64,000 nucleotides of DNA from Linum tenue. Lineage: Eukaryota > Streptophyta > Magnoliopsida > Malpighiales > Linaceae. Numbering within the stretch: the stretch's first letter is position 1; each line of letters begins with the position of its first letter. The DNA is taken from positions 9,300,001 through 9,364,000 of the forward strand of contig CAMGYJ010000011.1 in the NCBI GenBank assembly GCA_946122785.1. Reading direction: 5' to 3'. The notes below the pieces were generated by a model, which worked only from the letters and a program-made list of their open reading frames with translations, made no database searches and was not told the DNA's origin. The position numbers and the translations under genes are program-made. Shown here in pieces: positions 31,797-44,649 of the stretch.

Positions 31797-33652
31797 GAAA
31801 ATTTACGTTTTTATATAGCGTTTGTCAACGCGAGTAATTTTCTGATACTCACTATATTGTACTTCTTGATGCTTGACAGCGTCGACGGTTTCTCCTGATG
31901 CCCGTCAATCATCTTCTGCTATATTTCGTTAGCGTTTGCCAGCTCCGGTTAGGTATTTACTGGTAGGGGCGCTCTTTATCTCTTATGCGTTATTGAATGA
32001 TAGAGGGGCTCGCCAGCTCCTGTGAGGTATTGATTTGGTAGGGGTGCTCCTCAGCTCCCGTGCGTTGTTGACTGATAGAGGGGCTCGCCAGCTCCTGTGA
32101 GGTTTTGAATGGTTGAGGCGCTCCTCAGCTCCCACGAGGTATTAAATGGTAGGGGCGCTCCTCAGCTCCCGTGCGTTGATGCTCAAAATTTTCCTATTAT
32201 ATTTCTTTGACGCTCGACAAAGTCGGGGGAATTGTTGATTCTCTTGAGTCATCTTCTACGGTACTTCTTAATACGCCCCTGGGGGGGTGTATGTTTATCA
32301 AAGTCACGTAGCAAACGACTCAATCGAAGAATCGATTGAGCTCGAATCAAGAACAAAGCGCTCTTAATACGAACTTGGGATAAAACGGAACCAACGGACA
32401 ATTCCACACATGGGGAAAGCTCGTATGGTATAAAAGGGTAGCTGCTCGACCACGATTGAAGTGAATATTCAATCGATACACAAGCTTACAAGCTTGGAAT
32501 CCACCAAACTCAAACAAGTCGCAACTTGCACAAAACCAAAGGTTTGTTTTTCGATTAATCAAAGTCTGCTAACCTATTACAACGAAAACTAGAGGGCTTT
32601 TATAGCCAAAGAAAACCTAATACAATTCTAAACTAACAAGGAAACTAATTAGAACAGGAAAAGGCTAAAGAATTCGAGTAAAACAAGGTAACTTGCTGGC
32701 CAAGAAACTGACTTAAAACGCAAGCAAGTCTGCCTAGGAAAACAGGCTTCATAGCATCCTTGAGCCCTTCGAAAATGGTCTTCTAGGTTGATTCGAATTC
32801 ACCCAATTCCTTGCCTTTGTAGAATAAAACTTCCTCTTTCACCTCCAACTTGAATCAGCTCAAGATCATGCTTCAATCTCCAGATATAGGCCTTCAAAGT
32901 TGGTATCTCAACACTGTTTTCTGCCTTAGTCAAATCTTGGCATTTTCCAGAATTCTTCATAGCATTTTTACACGTCTGGAAAATGACCTTCTGGACTTCC
33001 TCTTGAGCCACCAAGCATACCAACTTATAGATAAAGTGTTTATGTTCAAAACAAGCTATCAAACACCAATTTTCATTGAGCCAATTAAGAGAACTATACC
33101 TCCAAAGTTGGTACATTGAAACTGTCTGTATACTTGACCAAATTCTGCCCTTCTTCTTTCCAACCTTGATAGCTTCTTTGGCAAGTAATTTTCGATCAAT
33201 GATTGACCCTATAAGGATCATATCACTTCTTTAACGCTCGACAGCGTTGGCGGATTTGCTGATGCTCGCCAGTCATCGTCTACTGTACTTCTTTAACGCT
33301 CGACAGCGTTGGCGGATTTGCTGATGTTCGCCATTCATCGTCTACTGTACTTCTTTAACGCTCGACAGCGTTGGCGGATTTGTTGATGCTCGCCATTCAT
33401 CGTCTACTGTACTTTTTTAACGCTCGACAGCGTTGGCGGATTTGTTGATGCTCGCCATTCATCGTCTACTGTACTTCTTTAACGCTCGACAGCGTTGGCG
33501 GATTTGTTGATGCTCGCCATTCATCGTCTACTGTACTTCTTTAACGCTCGACAGCGTTGGCGGATTTGTTGATGCTCACCATTCATCGTCTACTGTACTT
33601 CTTTAACGCTCGACAGCGTTGGCGAATTTGTTGATGCTCGCCAGTCAGCCTC
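31797..33652. repeat. 62-bp tandem array (split by a solo LTR)
   Basis: Right part: seven units of 62 bp with starts near 33227, 33289, 33351, 33413, 33475, 33537 and 33599, core AACGCTCGACAGCGTTGGCG then GCTCGCCATTCATCGTC. Left part (31797-32268): degenerate related units (GCTTGACAGCGTCGACGG) mixed with a GGGGCGCTCCTCAGCTCCCG repeat. Homogeneity is higher right of the LTR. Not coding. Confidence 0.75.
32269..33225 (-). mobile_element. Solo LTR in the tandem array
   Basis: Read on the minus strand it starts TGATATGATCC and ends GGGGCGTATTA (expected ...CA, apparently mutated), 957 bp. Flanking 5-mers CTTCT at 32264-32268 and 33226-33230 are identical. A TATA box, CTATAAAAG, lies on the minus strand at 32597-32605. 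No internal retroelement region is present, as after LTR-LTR recombination. The minus frame 32799-33221 has no known domain. Superfamily not determined. Confidence 0.75.
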
Positions 33653-36600
33653 TATTGATTTATGACATTTGTTGCATATATGCATAAAGTGATGCAATGA
33701 CTCTCCAAAATTGTAAGTCAAAATGAATGCCAAGCTTTGCAAGAAAAACATGCAATTGTTTTATAATTTGTATAAAATCGTCCGATGGATGTCTGAAGTC
33801 CATATGGATGTATGAGTTTATGATATGTTATGATGATGTCATTGATGTCACATGAGGATAAAGTATGATGTATGATTGCTAGTGATATGTTTGCTTCTGT
33901 TTTATGTTTTAACCCAGTGTTTCTTTAAATTGCTCATCCTCTAGAAACTGTCATTTCCTTTTGATCAAATTAATCTTTGGTTCTGCTTATGTTGGAGAGA
34001 CTTTCAGCTTGCTCGCTTGAAACTTATCTTCGTGGTGGTATTGTATAAGGGTATACTTTGTGGGGTGAGCTGATGGTGTATATTGCTTCATTCTTCTTGC
34101 CGGCCACGCTTGGACCTACATGTTTTACAGTTGTGTATCTCTATGTATGTGCGATTTGTTGGTTCCTTCTCCTTCTAACCATGAAGTTGAAGGATAGTAG
34201 GTTTACTGGTTGGTTTAATAAGATTTGATTGCTCTCAAACTCCTTGAGATTTCTTCATCGACTCGTGAGTGAAAAGTTGATTTTCGATTCTTGGGTACTC
34301 AGGCTTACCCTTCTTCCATGGTGCATCATTTTTGTCGTCGAAGATCTGTTACTCACTTTCTATTCTCCGGAACAAAGAGCGACTTTATCAATCTTGACTT
34401 AAGACGAATGCAAAAATGTTTATTGGAGAATTAAAAATGAAATCCATATCAAGACTTTGCTTTCGAAAAGTGTGTGCAAATTGGATAAAAACCATTTTTG
34501 CGTGGTAGTTGCCATGCTATCAAAGGCGTTTCTTGTGAAGATTTACTCAATATGGAAACCTTTGATGTAACTGATTTAGAAGATCTCCATATGGTTCGTC
34601 GCGGACGTTTTGGTCTCCCATGAAAGAGGCTTTTGTCCAATATGACTTTGATGGTAGGAATCTTTCTTGCTCTTGAAGTGTGGTTTATTCAGGTGGGTGA
34701 ATGATAAGTCAGATCTTGATCTTACCCATATAAGGCTTCACGTAGGGGGATTTTGTCTTTTGCCCTCAAAGTACGAGATTGTCTGGATGGGTTAATAAAC
34801 ACTACTATCCGGATCTTTTGTTGACGTAGTCTTGTTTGAAAATACTATTGGATTTTCTGGGAATGCATCTTCAACTGGGTTTGCCCCCAGTATTTTTCAC
34901 TAGCCGAGGCTATGACTTTTGTGAGTGCAATCTGGCTTGGGATTTGTCGAGATCCTTGTTTGGCCTCTAAATGTTGAATGCTGCGGATTTTCAGCTTCTG
35001 GCTCTCTCTCAAAATGATGAGTGCCTTGGATGATGTGGTTTTGGCTATAACGACTTTCTTATCATGAAAGTTTCTTGCTCGAAGTTCCTTCTTGTTGTAT
35101 CTTGAGATTGATCGGCAAAGATCTTGATTTGGTGCATATAGTTGATACTTCAAAAGCTAAGCTGTGGGCATCCAGATTGTAAGTCCCAAGACATTTTGTT
35201 TGTTGTTCTTCTATCTTTTTTTTTTTTTTTGCTTTTCATTTTTTTGTGTGTGGGACTTACTTGATTCTGTCATGCCCCCATATACGTTTCAAATTTTCCC
35301 TGATCTAGCACTTTTATTTGGTAGGACGATTATCGAAAAGTAGGGAGTCTTCTTGATGATCGATGATGTGAGTGCCACATCTCAATAACTAAATTAAATT
35401 GGCTATTCTTTTTGGTAAAAGTGAGGATGCTGATGCCATGTGCTTTGTCGGTATTGCACAAATATCTCACAACCGGACTTTGACGTGTAAGTTTAATGGA
35501 CGCTCTCTGGCCTGTAAGGATGTAAGGTCCTAAACCGAGGACATGAGTGCTTCCTGCGTGTGATTCTTTTGTATGATAAATTATATCCTTGATCTTCCTC
35601 GATATTCTAGTCAAGAGACTCTGTGAGGGTTTTCTTGGTATGATACTAATGTTAGGCTCCATGTGCATCGGGATTTGACTATTTGACTTCTTGTAAACTG
35701 AGTCTCAATTTGTTGGCAAAAGTCGACTATAGTGGTGACGAGATTCTACAAGTAGCATAATGTCGTATACTCGGCGCGGAGTGGGTGTCGGGGTAATGGA
35801 GGTGAGGAGCCACGAGGAGCTGCGGTTGGTATTTGTGCTGGGGCGAGGAGATTCGACTATGAAGACCCAAATTGCGAGGAATGTCAATCCGCCAGAAAAG
35901 AGCCTTACCATCTATTAGGTACATTAATAGCTGATTTTGGTAATTTAGGGTTTCTTTCAATTGGGGATTTAGTGTCCTGTTTTCGTGGCAGTAATTCAAA
36001 AATGTCCAGAAGAGGGTTGCAAAGCATTTCTGGTCGAATTCATCAAACTCACGTACCGTTAAATGCCGACATAATATACCATCTTTTCTGTATGTTTCTC
36101 GAACTGAACTGGATCCGGGGAGGCAGTTCTATTGCTGCCCTCATTGGCAGGTAAATGAAGTAGTGGTTTGTTATTTAATTGTGATTGAGATGGGCAATGA
36201 TCTCACCATGGGTTGATTTCTACATGGCAGGATGAGGAAGAAAGTTGTCGTTTACTCCTTCGTACTATTTCTGGCACCTTATTTGCTTCCCAACCACCCA
36301 GTCGCCCTTCAAATACTTCCAACACTCTAGAAAAGAGACCACAAAGCCTCGAGGAGAAACCCTAAAAAATTTGAGGTAAACTCAAATCTCACAAATCAAC
36401 GCCTTCTTCTTCAAATGGCTGCCCGAATCCTTCAATGGTGGACACTTTGAAGGCTGCGAATGTTCCAGGAGATGTCGAGAAGAAAGAATCGGCGATGGTT
36501 GAAGAAATCGCCCTCCCCTCGAGGAATCGATCGCCCGCTTTTCGTCTTGCCCGCTTCTCGTGTTGCTGAGAGCCTTCACCAGCGCCGAATCGAACTCCCC

Positions 36601-37460
36601 ATGCTCGAGTAGAGGAGAATCACCAGCGCCGATAGCCTTCTTCGTCGGGAGACTGTTTAGGGTTCTTCCTCTCCTTTTGCTGAATTCTCTCTCTTCAATA
36701 ATAAGATAAGGTAAATGTGGTTGGTGAAATGAGCACACAAAATTTAACTTTTATTTCATTTTAGATTTTAAAAATAAGAAAAAAATAAAGAGCCACGTCG
36801 TAGAAGAAAGAGCCACGTCCGCGTACACATCATCGCTGATCTGTCATTCCGTTAAAATCTAACGGTCAACAAAAGTCAACGATAACAGAATCATAGTTCT
36901 GGGCACAGATGGAATATTGAAAACAACAGGACACAAGTGGCATTTTTGGAATAGTTCGGGTGTTGTAGTGGAATTAGCCCTTATATTTTTGCCAATGTTG
37001 AATGCCGATGTGAAGCTTTTGTTCCTTCTTCTTTAGGTATCAGTTGCAGGTTTGTAATTTTTATTTTTTCCCTATCTTATCAATCATGATAGAGTGAAGT
37101 TTGTTTATATTTTGTTGTTAGGGTCATTCAATTAGTTCATAAGAATATAATAGATCACTTTGTGTAATATGAAGTCAATGATATGCAAATATTTGACCTT
37201 CATAGGCAACATAGTGTATATTGGCTTATTTCTTGATTGTAGGACATCAATACTCGGTTTAGATAATAACGAGTCAATACCATTTAACATTTCTTAAGCC
37301 GGAACAGAGTGCAGCTAAAAAATGACCTATCAAATAATAATTTTAGCATCTTCAACCTAAACCACATACTTTTTAAGAATCAACATTCCATATGAGACGA
37401 GTAGCAAACATCACTTCAAGCCACATGGGATTTCAAATCAATTTCCCAGCAACAGCACTC
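33653..37460. other. Degenerate sequence, no recognised gene
   Basis: Short frames (34845-35153, 35330-35668, 36382-36738, all minus) show no domain I know. A T-run lies at about 35217-35231. 36860-36985 is a 'ggctaattccactacaac' type terminal repeat in reverse. Possibly retroelement internal sequence, strongly decayed. Confidence 0.35.
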
Positions 37461-37493
37461 GGGCCGCAGCGAAGCGCGGTTCCCCTACTCTAG
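37461..37493 (+). mobile_element. Helitron-like 3' end
   Basis: A short GC hairpin (CCGC at 37464-37467 with GCGG at 37476-37479) is followed by TTCCCCTACTCTAG and then T, the CTRR|T-type 3' end of Helitrons. I cannot say with confidence which upstream 5' end belongs to it. Confidence 0.45.
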
Positions 37494-38731
37494 TATTTTT
37501 TAAACTTTATAGGAAAGACAGTGGCAAGGACTTATTGCTGCCATTTTTAGACTCCCACGTTACGGGGAGTTTCTGGAGTTACAACACCATTTGTAAGGTC
37601 CCCTAAGGTTAACATTTATTTTTTAGTGCATCTTCAGTATGTTTCAGATCTTGCATTTTCCTTTTAGTGTTTTTTAAACTCATAAGCTGTGAATTGCATT
37701 CTCAATCTGCATTGCAGCAAAAGGATTCGTTGAGAGAATAATTACAAGAATCCAGTAGCATGAATGGGGGTGATCTCAATAGGTTCGGGGATACCGATCC
37801 TTTGATTCTCGATGTACTGGTGGGAATTTTAATGGTGTGAATGGAAATGAAAGGGTAAAGATCCAAGAGAATCTCTTGAAGTACCATATTGGTAATTTGT
37901 GGGAAGGCGTGGCCGCGAATTTGGTCGATTTGATGTAATATGTTGGTGATCGGTAATATTGGTTTGTGTAACCAACCGGACCAAATCGAATTGAACCAAA
38001 TCGAACCGAACCAATGTGGCAGTTGGAATAACCAAACCGGTCCAACTACCATGGGCCAAATCGATGCAATGGTTCATTATTTCAAAAATGAACCAATGTG
38101 TTGGTTGGGGTGTAACCACCCATACGAAGAGTTGCCTCCCTTCGTACGCACCCCTTCATTCTCTATAAATAGCACCTAACCCCTCTGGTTTTTATATGCA
38201 ATGTAGTCAAAAGCTAACTTTAAAGCCTAAAATCCTACGCTTTTACGCTTTGGAACACCCAAATATTGTAGCTTTTGTTCAAAAAGCCTTTTGAATGAAA
38301 AGCCCAAGTAAAAGCCCTCAAGCCCAGTAAAAGCCTTAGAAAATAGCTTTTGACTGCTTCTCTACGCTTTTAATATCCGAGTATGATGATCATATTTGAT
38401 CATATTCAAGTCATTTTAGTCTTCGTCTAAGTAACCCTGTTTTTCCGTGATTCTGATTCATTAATATAATGACCAATTCAGTCATGTAGTTTGAATAATT
38501 GAATTTTTTTTTACGTCTTTAGATGAATTCCCATGCGTAGGTCACGTGATGTTAATATAAAAGGTCATATAAAATGACTAAAAAGGATTTCTAATCCAAA
38601 TTAGTCAAAATGGATCTTGTTAGATTTCTTTTATATTAAATAATAATACTTTTAAATTTATTTTATTTTTATAATAATATAAATGAAAGAAAATTATATT
38701 TTTCTGAAAGAAAATTAAAATATGATAAGGA
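37494..38731. other. Spacer with possible TATA box
   Basis: 37975-38040 is rich in AACCGGACC/GAACCAAAT motifs. CTATAAATA at 38163-38171 could be a TATA box of a former LTR or promoter. No gene recognised. Confidence 0.3.
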
Positions 38732-39111
38732 TATAGGTGACAAATGAATTGGATCCATGGATTGGATCAAATAGATTGGTGGATTATCCATGAATCCAAA
38801 TGACATCCTCAATCTTGGACCAATATGTACAATGTGAAAATTTTAGGTGCTAAAATGTCATAACAAAAAATTTTAGGTACCAAAATGTAATTTTCCGATA
38901 ATATTTCCGAATAAAAAATTAAATTTTGGGTACTAAAATATAAAATATGAAAAGTGTAGGTACCAAACCGTAATTTATCATTTGGATCCATGGATCAATC
39001 CATGAATTCACCAATCCAAATGGATTGGATTTAAATTGATTGGATTATGTGGATAATTTTAATGGATTGGTCGATTGGATTGGTGGATTGGATTGAGAAT
39101 TGCCACCTCTA
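38732..39111. mobile_element. hAT MITE, copy 1 of 3
   Basis: Ends TATAGGTGACAA ... TTGCCACCTCTA; flanks GATAAGGA (38724-38731) and GGTAAGGA (39112-39119) match 7 of 8. The interior is built of ATTGGATTGG/CCAATCCA repeats and GGTACCAAAATGTAA motifs, shared with the copies at 46066 and 51498. Non-coding. Confidence 0.85.
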
Positions 39112-39281
39112 GGTAAGGATAAGCTTGTATTTTCAAAACAACTTTTCGCAGAAGCTCAAAATCAGAACTTCTATTTCTAAGTTATACACTAGCACTTTTC
39201 GGCTTTTCAAAATTCGAGATTTTAGAGGTATTTGGTCCTAATTCAGCTTTTGGAGCGTAAAAGCACTTCTATAAGACGGGT

Positions 39282-40592
39282 CAAACATAGATGGGTAAAA
39301 ATGGGTGGGGAAAGACACTATCCATTTGAAATATATCAAAAGGATTGAACTTTGATTTCTCTAATGTTGCTAAATTGGTTAGCTGATGATCATTTATAAT
39401 AAAAAAAAAAAGCAAAGCAGTTAGCTGATGAGAGATTTATAACGGATTCTGAACGTCTTTGGCTAACCAAAGGTGGTTTGGATTTTATGTTTTTGTTCAT
39501 GAATTGTCTGGCCTTTTAAAATATTTTTGGAAAGCAAATTTGACGAATTGAATAATGAGATGCGTTATGGCAAACAATTTTGTACCATGTGTTTGAATGG
39601 TTTGAATTATGGGCAGTTTGGATTGTTTTTATTGTACAGGAACTGTCTGGCTTTTTACATTTTTTTTATAATGGTGAAGAATGCATTAAAAATAAATCGA
39701 AAGTCACAAGGAAGAACAAGAAAGTCCACAGGGACCTCACAAGATGTCAGTCGCTGGAGCAAAAAGAAAAACAAAAAACACAAGGAAGAGGAGGCAACAA
39801 AAGGAAAAAAGAAAACAGGGGCAGGGACAACCTCCCCAAAAGACACAGAACAAAAAGCAGGGAAACAACAAGAGAGACCAACGAAGTCCCAGACACCAAG
39901 TCCAGCAAGACAAAAATAAACAAAAAAACTAATCCTCAAACATAGATGGGGTAAAAATGGGTGGGGAAAGACACTATCCATTTGAAATATATCAAAAGGA
40001 TTGAACCTTGATTTCTCTAATGTTGCTAAATTGGTTAGTTGATGATCATTTATTAAAAAAAAAAAGCAAAGCAGTTAGCTGATGAGAGATTTATAGCGGA
40101 TTCTGAACGTCTTTGGCTAACCAAAGGTGGTTTGGATTTTATGTTTTTGTTCATGAATTGTCTGGCCTTTTAAAATATTTTTGGAAAGCAAATTTGACGA
40201 ATTTAATAATGAGATGCGTTATGGCAAACAATTTTGTACCATGTTTTGAGTGGTTTGAATTATGGGCAGTTTGGATTGTGTTTTTGTACAGGAACTGTCT
40301 GGCTTTTTACATTTTTTTTATAATGGTGAAGAATGCATTAAAAATAAATCGAAAGTCACAAGGAAGAACAAGAAAGTCCACAGGGACCTCACAAGACGTG
40401 AGTCGTTGGAGCAAAAAGAAAAACAAAAAACACAAGGAAGAGGAGGCAACAAAAGGAAAAAAGAAAACAGGGGCAGGGACAACCTCCCCAAAAGACACAG
40501 AACAAAAAGCAGGGAAACAACAAGAGAGACCAACGAAGTCCCAGATACCAAGTCCAGCAAGACAAAAATAAACAAAACACTAATCCTCAAAG
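39282..40592. repeat. Tandem duplication, unit ~655 bp
   Basis: Unit 1 about 39282-39936, unit 2 about 39937-40592 (landmark TTAGCTGATGAGAG at 39421 and 40075). Each contains, on the minus strand, the 3'UTR and poly(A) end of a LINE plus flanking host DNA; unit 2 is continuous with the LINE coding remnant to its right. Few differences are seen, so it is fairly recent, probably from unequal crossing-over. The Lys-rich frames in each unit are UTR read backwards. Confidence 0.8.
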
Positions 40593-41665
40593 AGCTTGCA
40601 ACCAGCGGGAGCCCTGAGATTTATCGATCTTGTCGTGCGCCACAAGCCAATCAACCACTGAATTACAGGCCTTCTAGAAAACACCCGCAACATTAGTAGA
40701 AGACTCTCTGAAAATATGCTAGTTCCTTTCGAGCCAAATGCTCCAGCACACGGCGTGGAGCACGCAGTAGACGAACCAGCTCTCGAGGCAATCCCCTTGC
40801 TCGTCGGGCCACCTGCGGATAGTCGAGAAGATGTCACCAGACGGGGGAGAAGCAGATTGGCATCTACCCTTGACACTCTCCCACACCTCCATCCCGAAAG
40901 CACAGTCAAAAAACAAGTGATCGATCTTCTCTTCATGTCTTGAACATAAAACGCACCTGCTAGCCAGTAACCACCCTCGATGCTTGAGATTGTCCATCGT
41001 GAGGATTTTTTGTGAGCAACCAGCTATATAAACGAATAAATCTTCGACGAGGATAAGTCTCCTCCAAACAGACTCAGCAGGGAACTGCGTGACACCTGGG
41101 AACAAGCTGCTAGAAAGGGACCTGTAAAGGGAGCAAATAGAAAACAAATTCTCGGGCTGCAGCGCCCACGCGAGCCTGCCAGGGCCGCAACTAATACGAG
41201 GTGCACCAACCCTGTCAAGGAGATTAAAAAGAGAAACTCTCTCCCTCCCTCCCTCCCCCCCCCCCTCCCTCAGATTAATGGATAAATGAAAATCCCAATT
41301 AACACTCTCACCTGAGTACACCGCAATGTCAGAGACCTGAGTACACCGCAACTAAGAAGAAACCCATGCACCTCGACCAGGATCGATACAAGCCTTTTGC
41401 CACCACCAATCGTACTCTTTGACAATATTAGCCCAAACTGACCCACAAAAACCTTCAGTAATCTTCCCACTTTTCCATTCAGAGGGTACTTTGTAGCAAA
41501 GAGGTTCCTCCACCAAATATTTCTCTCAACTGCAAACCTCCACAGCCACTTTGATAGCAAAGCCTTATTGAAGCAAGAAAGGTCTTTGATCCCGAAACCA
41601 CCATCCTTCTTCGCCGCTTTACACTGTCCCCAACTAACCAACGGCATTTTCTGATGCTCACCCAC
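40313..41665 (-). pseudogene. 5'-truncated LINE, 3' end of ORF2 (zf-RVT) and 3'UTR
   Basis: On the minus strand a frame opens at the truncation (KDGGFGIKDLSCFNKALLSK, then WLWRF), the conserved region after RT. Then comes a zinc-binding RT-associated segment (DNLKHRGWLLASRCVLC, HLFFDC, CWSIWLERN) at about 40720-41000. Frameshifts separate the parts near 41300 and 40800. The pyrimidine-rich 3'UTR runs to an A-run whose complement is the T-run at about 40312-40320. A C/T-rich microsatellite at about 41240-41275 interrupts the coding part. Confidence 0.78.
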
Positions 41666-42473
41666 CCCTTTTAGATCTTCTTAGTTATCAACTTTTATGA
41701 AGTGAATAACGAGATGCATTATGGCAATCAATCCAATTTAAAGGTTGAAACAAGTGTAACAAGTCTTCAACCAAACAATTTTGTATCATGGTTCGAGTGG
41801 TATCTTTCACTCATTAGTTGTGATTGATATATTTTCATATTTATCACTTCATGTAAATGAATTGATGAAATGATGTGTATACGTAATTGAATGGTGTCGG
41901 TTCGGACTAATACACTTTTTAGCCTTTATCAAAATTTCTTTTATTCTATTGGTTGAATTACTTTAGCACCTTTATTCATATGATATTTTGATTAAACCCA
42001 GATTTATTCTTGATTACATTTTCTATCATCATAATGGGGAAATTAACATTTTAAGCTAATGATCGTATATTGAATCTCAACAGTGAGATGGGATTGTAGT
42101 AGACGAACGGTGGTGAAAGCAGTCGAAGCAATCCGATTGAGAAGGATGGTGGTAGACATGTTACGGGTTGAAGTGTAAAGCGAAGAAATGAAGGTTGAAG
42201 GCCTTCCAGATATATCAAATCCGAAGAGAGGCCGCCCTCCTAGCCAATTATGGGTAAAGCTACTAAAGCAACAATCCTAGCTGTCGGATTGACAAAGATG
42301 GTGGTAGAAAGGTTGCGGATTGAAGTGTAAGCGAAGAACTGTGGCTTCAAGAAGAAAGTTTGAGTGTAAATTAATGCAGCCTTGTAAGTTTTAAGTTTTC
42401 CATGTCTGGAATTGCTACTAGAGAAAACCCACATAGTATCGGAACCCAAACATCTCTGTTTGTTGGACTATTA
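41666..42473. other. Spacer with a short ~150-bp duplication
   Basis: GATGGTGGTAGA ... GAAGTGTAA occurs at about 42142-42185 and 42291-42330. 41700-41800 resembles DNA left of the LINE (GAGATGCATTATGGCAA). No gene. Confidence 0.4.
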
Positions 42474-43168
42474 TGAGATTTTTAGGCTGGTTTTGAAACT
42501 ATTTAGGGATTTTGGATAAAAGATGAAAACAGAAAAACAGGGGAAAAAGTTCTAAGATTGATTTCCTTAGTGTTGCTAGGTTGCAGTCATTATGACTGCT
42601 TTAGTTATGGGAATACAATGAAGACAAGGAAAAAGGAAAAGAAGAACAAATGCTGAGGCAGATGACTGCGAATAGTAGGATACAAGAATAAAGATGGACC
42701 CAATCCAATCTTCCCACTCCTATCTACCCAGAAGACCCTTCACTTGCAGAATCGGAGACTGAAAAATTGAAAGAACTGAACCCTAGTACAACTCAAGATA
42801 CCTTTTCTTAGGTTGCAAACCGTTGATTTCTTCAGGATATCTGGAGGGTTTAAATACTAATTGCAAGGGGGGATCTGTTGCAATTAGTCTGTTGGAGTAA
42901 ATCTGCTTTCGAGAAGCACAAGGTTGTAGCCATGGATGGAGCTTCGAGAAAGTAGTCTTCTTTTTGAGTATTTTTGGATGAGTGGCGAATGGCGATGGAG
43001 AGATGAGCTGCTGTTCTGGATGCGATGAAGGAAAGGGGCGACAGAGACGAAAGGAAGCAGCTGCTGCGGAACGGTGTCGTTGGAGAGTGGAGGAGCAGCG
43101 ACAATGTTTTGGTGGAGAGGGCAGCGTAAGTAGCTACTGCGGATTGGCGCCGTCTTGTAGGTTCAACA
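42474..43168 (-). repeat. 3' LTR of minus-strand copia element
   Basis: 695 bp, next to GAAGGGGGAAAT (polypurine tract, minus strand, 43169-43180). Frames inside it (42850-43230) are LTR sequence and not genes. Confidence 0.85.
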
Positions 43169-43393
43169 ATTTCCCCCTTCGAACTTGCCGTAATCGCCAA
43201 GATTTCCTCGAGTCTTTATTTTGTCATTGATATCGCTCAGAATGAGAGACTCCGGGTGCCTTTTTCGGATGTGGGCAGGAGCTTCTGGTTTGTTTGCTGG
43301 ACGATCTGTAACTGCTGTCATATGTGTTGCTGTTGTCATATGTGTAGCTGTTGTCTCATGATTATCTTCGTCATGATTCATTGTGATTTCCAA
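43163..43393 (-). pseudogene. Copia pol remnant between integrase and RT
   Basis: A short frame ending HPESLILSDINDKIKTRG resembles the linker that precedes reverse transcriptase in copia Pol. RT itself is missing; the frame runs straight into the polypurine tract, marking the deletion breakpoint. Confidence 0.55.
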
Positions 43394-44649
43394 ACTGCTA
43401 CTCTTTCCTTTTCTACAGATTGGTTAGTGCATAAATTTGGAAAGAAAGGACTTGTAAAATCAACTTCATTCATAGATTTTGAACGAAATGCTTGACTCTT
43501 TAATGAATAACCCACAAATATGCACAGATAAGATTTTGCATCAACTTTTCCTCGTCGGTCTTTGGTATTCAGCACATAGCATTTGCAGCCAAACGGATGG
43601 AAGTAGTTTAACTTAGGAGATTTGTTTTTGAGAATTTTATATGGAGTTTTGTTTAATCCTTTCCTAATTAAGACACGATTGATAACATAGCAAGCCGTAT
43701 TAACAGCTTCAGCCCATAGATTCTTAGGTGAATTATAATCTAGAAGCATAATTCTAGCAGTTTCTATAATCGTTCGGTTTTTGCGTTCAACAACTCCATT
43801 CTGTTGAGGAGTTCTTGGAGCTGAAAAAGAGTGCACAATGCCTTTCTCATTACATAAAGTTTCAAATTCCTCACATATGAATTCTCCTCCATAATCACTA
43901 TGAATAGTTTTAATGTAATTTGAATTATCATTTAACACTTGAGCAACAAATGTTTTGAATTTAGAAAAGGCTTCATCTTTAGAGGCAAGAAAGTAAACCC
44001 ATGTGAATATAGAATAATCATCTACAAGCACAAAAACATATGATTTTCCACCAAGGCTTTGAACATTACATGGGACAAACAAGTCCATGTGAACAAGTTC
44101 ATAGATAGATGACGAAGTTATATCGGGTTTTCTTTTGAAATGCTTCTTTGAATGTTTTCCAGCAGAGCAAGCATCATAGAAAAAGTTCGATTTGTCTTTT
44201 AAAATTGGTAAACCTCTTGCAAAATTTGATTTTGATAGTTTTGCAAGTTTCGACAGCCCTATATGACCTAATTTTCTATGCCACGGTGACTCAAGATTAC
44301 TTGCATTGGCCTGGAAACATGTTTCATTGAATGATTCAAGATTGTTAAGATCAATAATATACATGTTATCCTTCTGAGTACCAAAGAACATAAGTTTTCC
44401 ATCAAGAATTCTTTCAATTTTGCACAATGATGACTCAAAAACAACTCTGTTACCAGTCTTACACAATTGACTAACTGAAATAAGATTATGTTTCAGACCA
44501 TTAACAAGGAGAACATCACTTATGGTAGGAAAATGATGTTTCCCTACTGTACCATTTTCGAACACCCTACCATTTCTATCATCGCCAAAAGTAACCTTAC
44601 CTCCCTTTTTATATGTAAGTGAAGAGAACAAACCTTCTTGACCAGTCAT
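43378..44649 (-). pseudogene. Copia pre-integrase and integrase
   Basis: A 423-codon open frame. The GAG-pre-integrase region has WHRKLGHIG; the following zinc site reads YDACSAGK, so one expected Cys is Tyr. The catalytic core D,D,E is present: D in ELVHMDLF, D in HSDYGGEF, E in NGVVERKNRTI. It continues through FHPFGCKCYVLN and ends after the CIFVGY motif. It would insert cDNA ends into the genome, but the element lacks RT. Its openness after loss of other domains is notable. Confidence 0.85.

Noticed and set aside
32799..33221. 140-codon minus-strand frame as a gene
   Set aside because: It lies entirely inside the solo LTR and has no known domain.
33227..33652. Regular 62-bp repeats as a CRISPR array
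   Set aside because: The whole 62-bp unit is conserved with no variable spacers, and the context is plant nuclear DNA; it is a tandem satellite.
28818..36985. Pair of 'cccctgtactat' and 'ggctaattccactacaac' type sequences as ends of one 8-kb transposon
   Set aside because: The two ends share style but do not align well enough as inverted repeats, and no target duplication was found.
20156..37493. One 17-kb Helitron from the 5'-like end at 20156 to the CTAG end at 37493
   Set aside because: The two ends were not shown to belong to the same family, and several 5'-like ends are present; pairing is a guess.
39655..39981. Hydrophobic minus-strand ORF in the tandem duplication, repeated at 40307-40590
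   Set aside because: It is pyrimidine-rich LINE 3'UTR; hydrophobicity follows from T-rich codons.
42850..43230. Overlapping ORFs repeated at 45418-45765
   Set aside because: They are parts of the copia LTRs.
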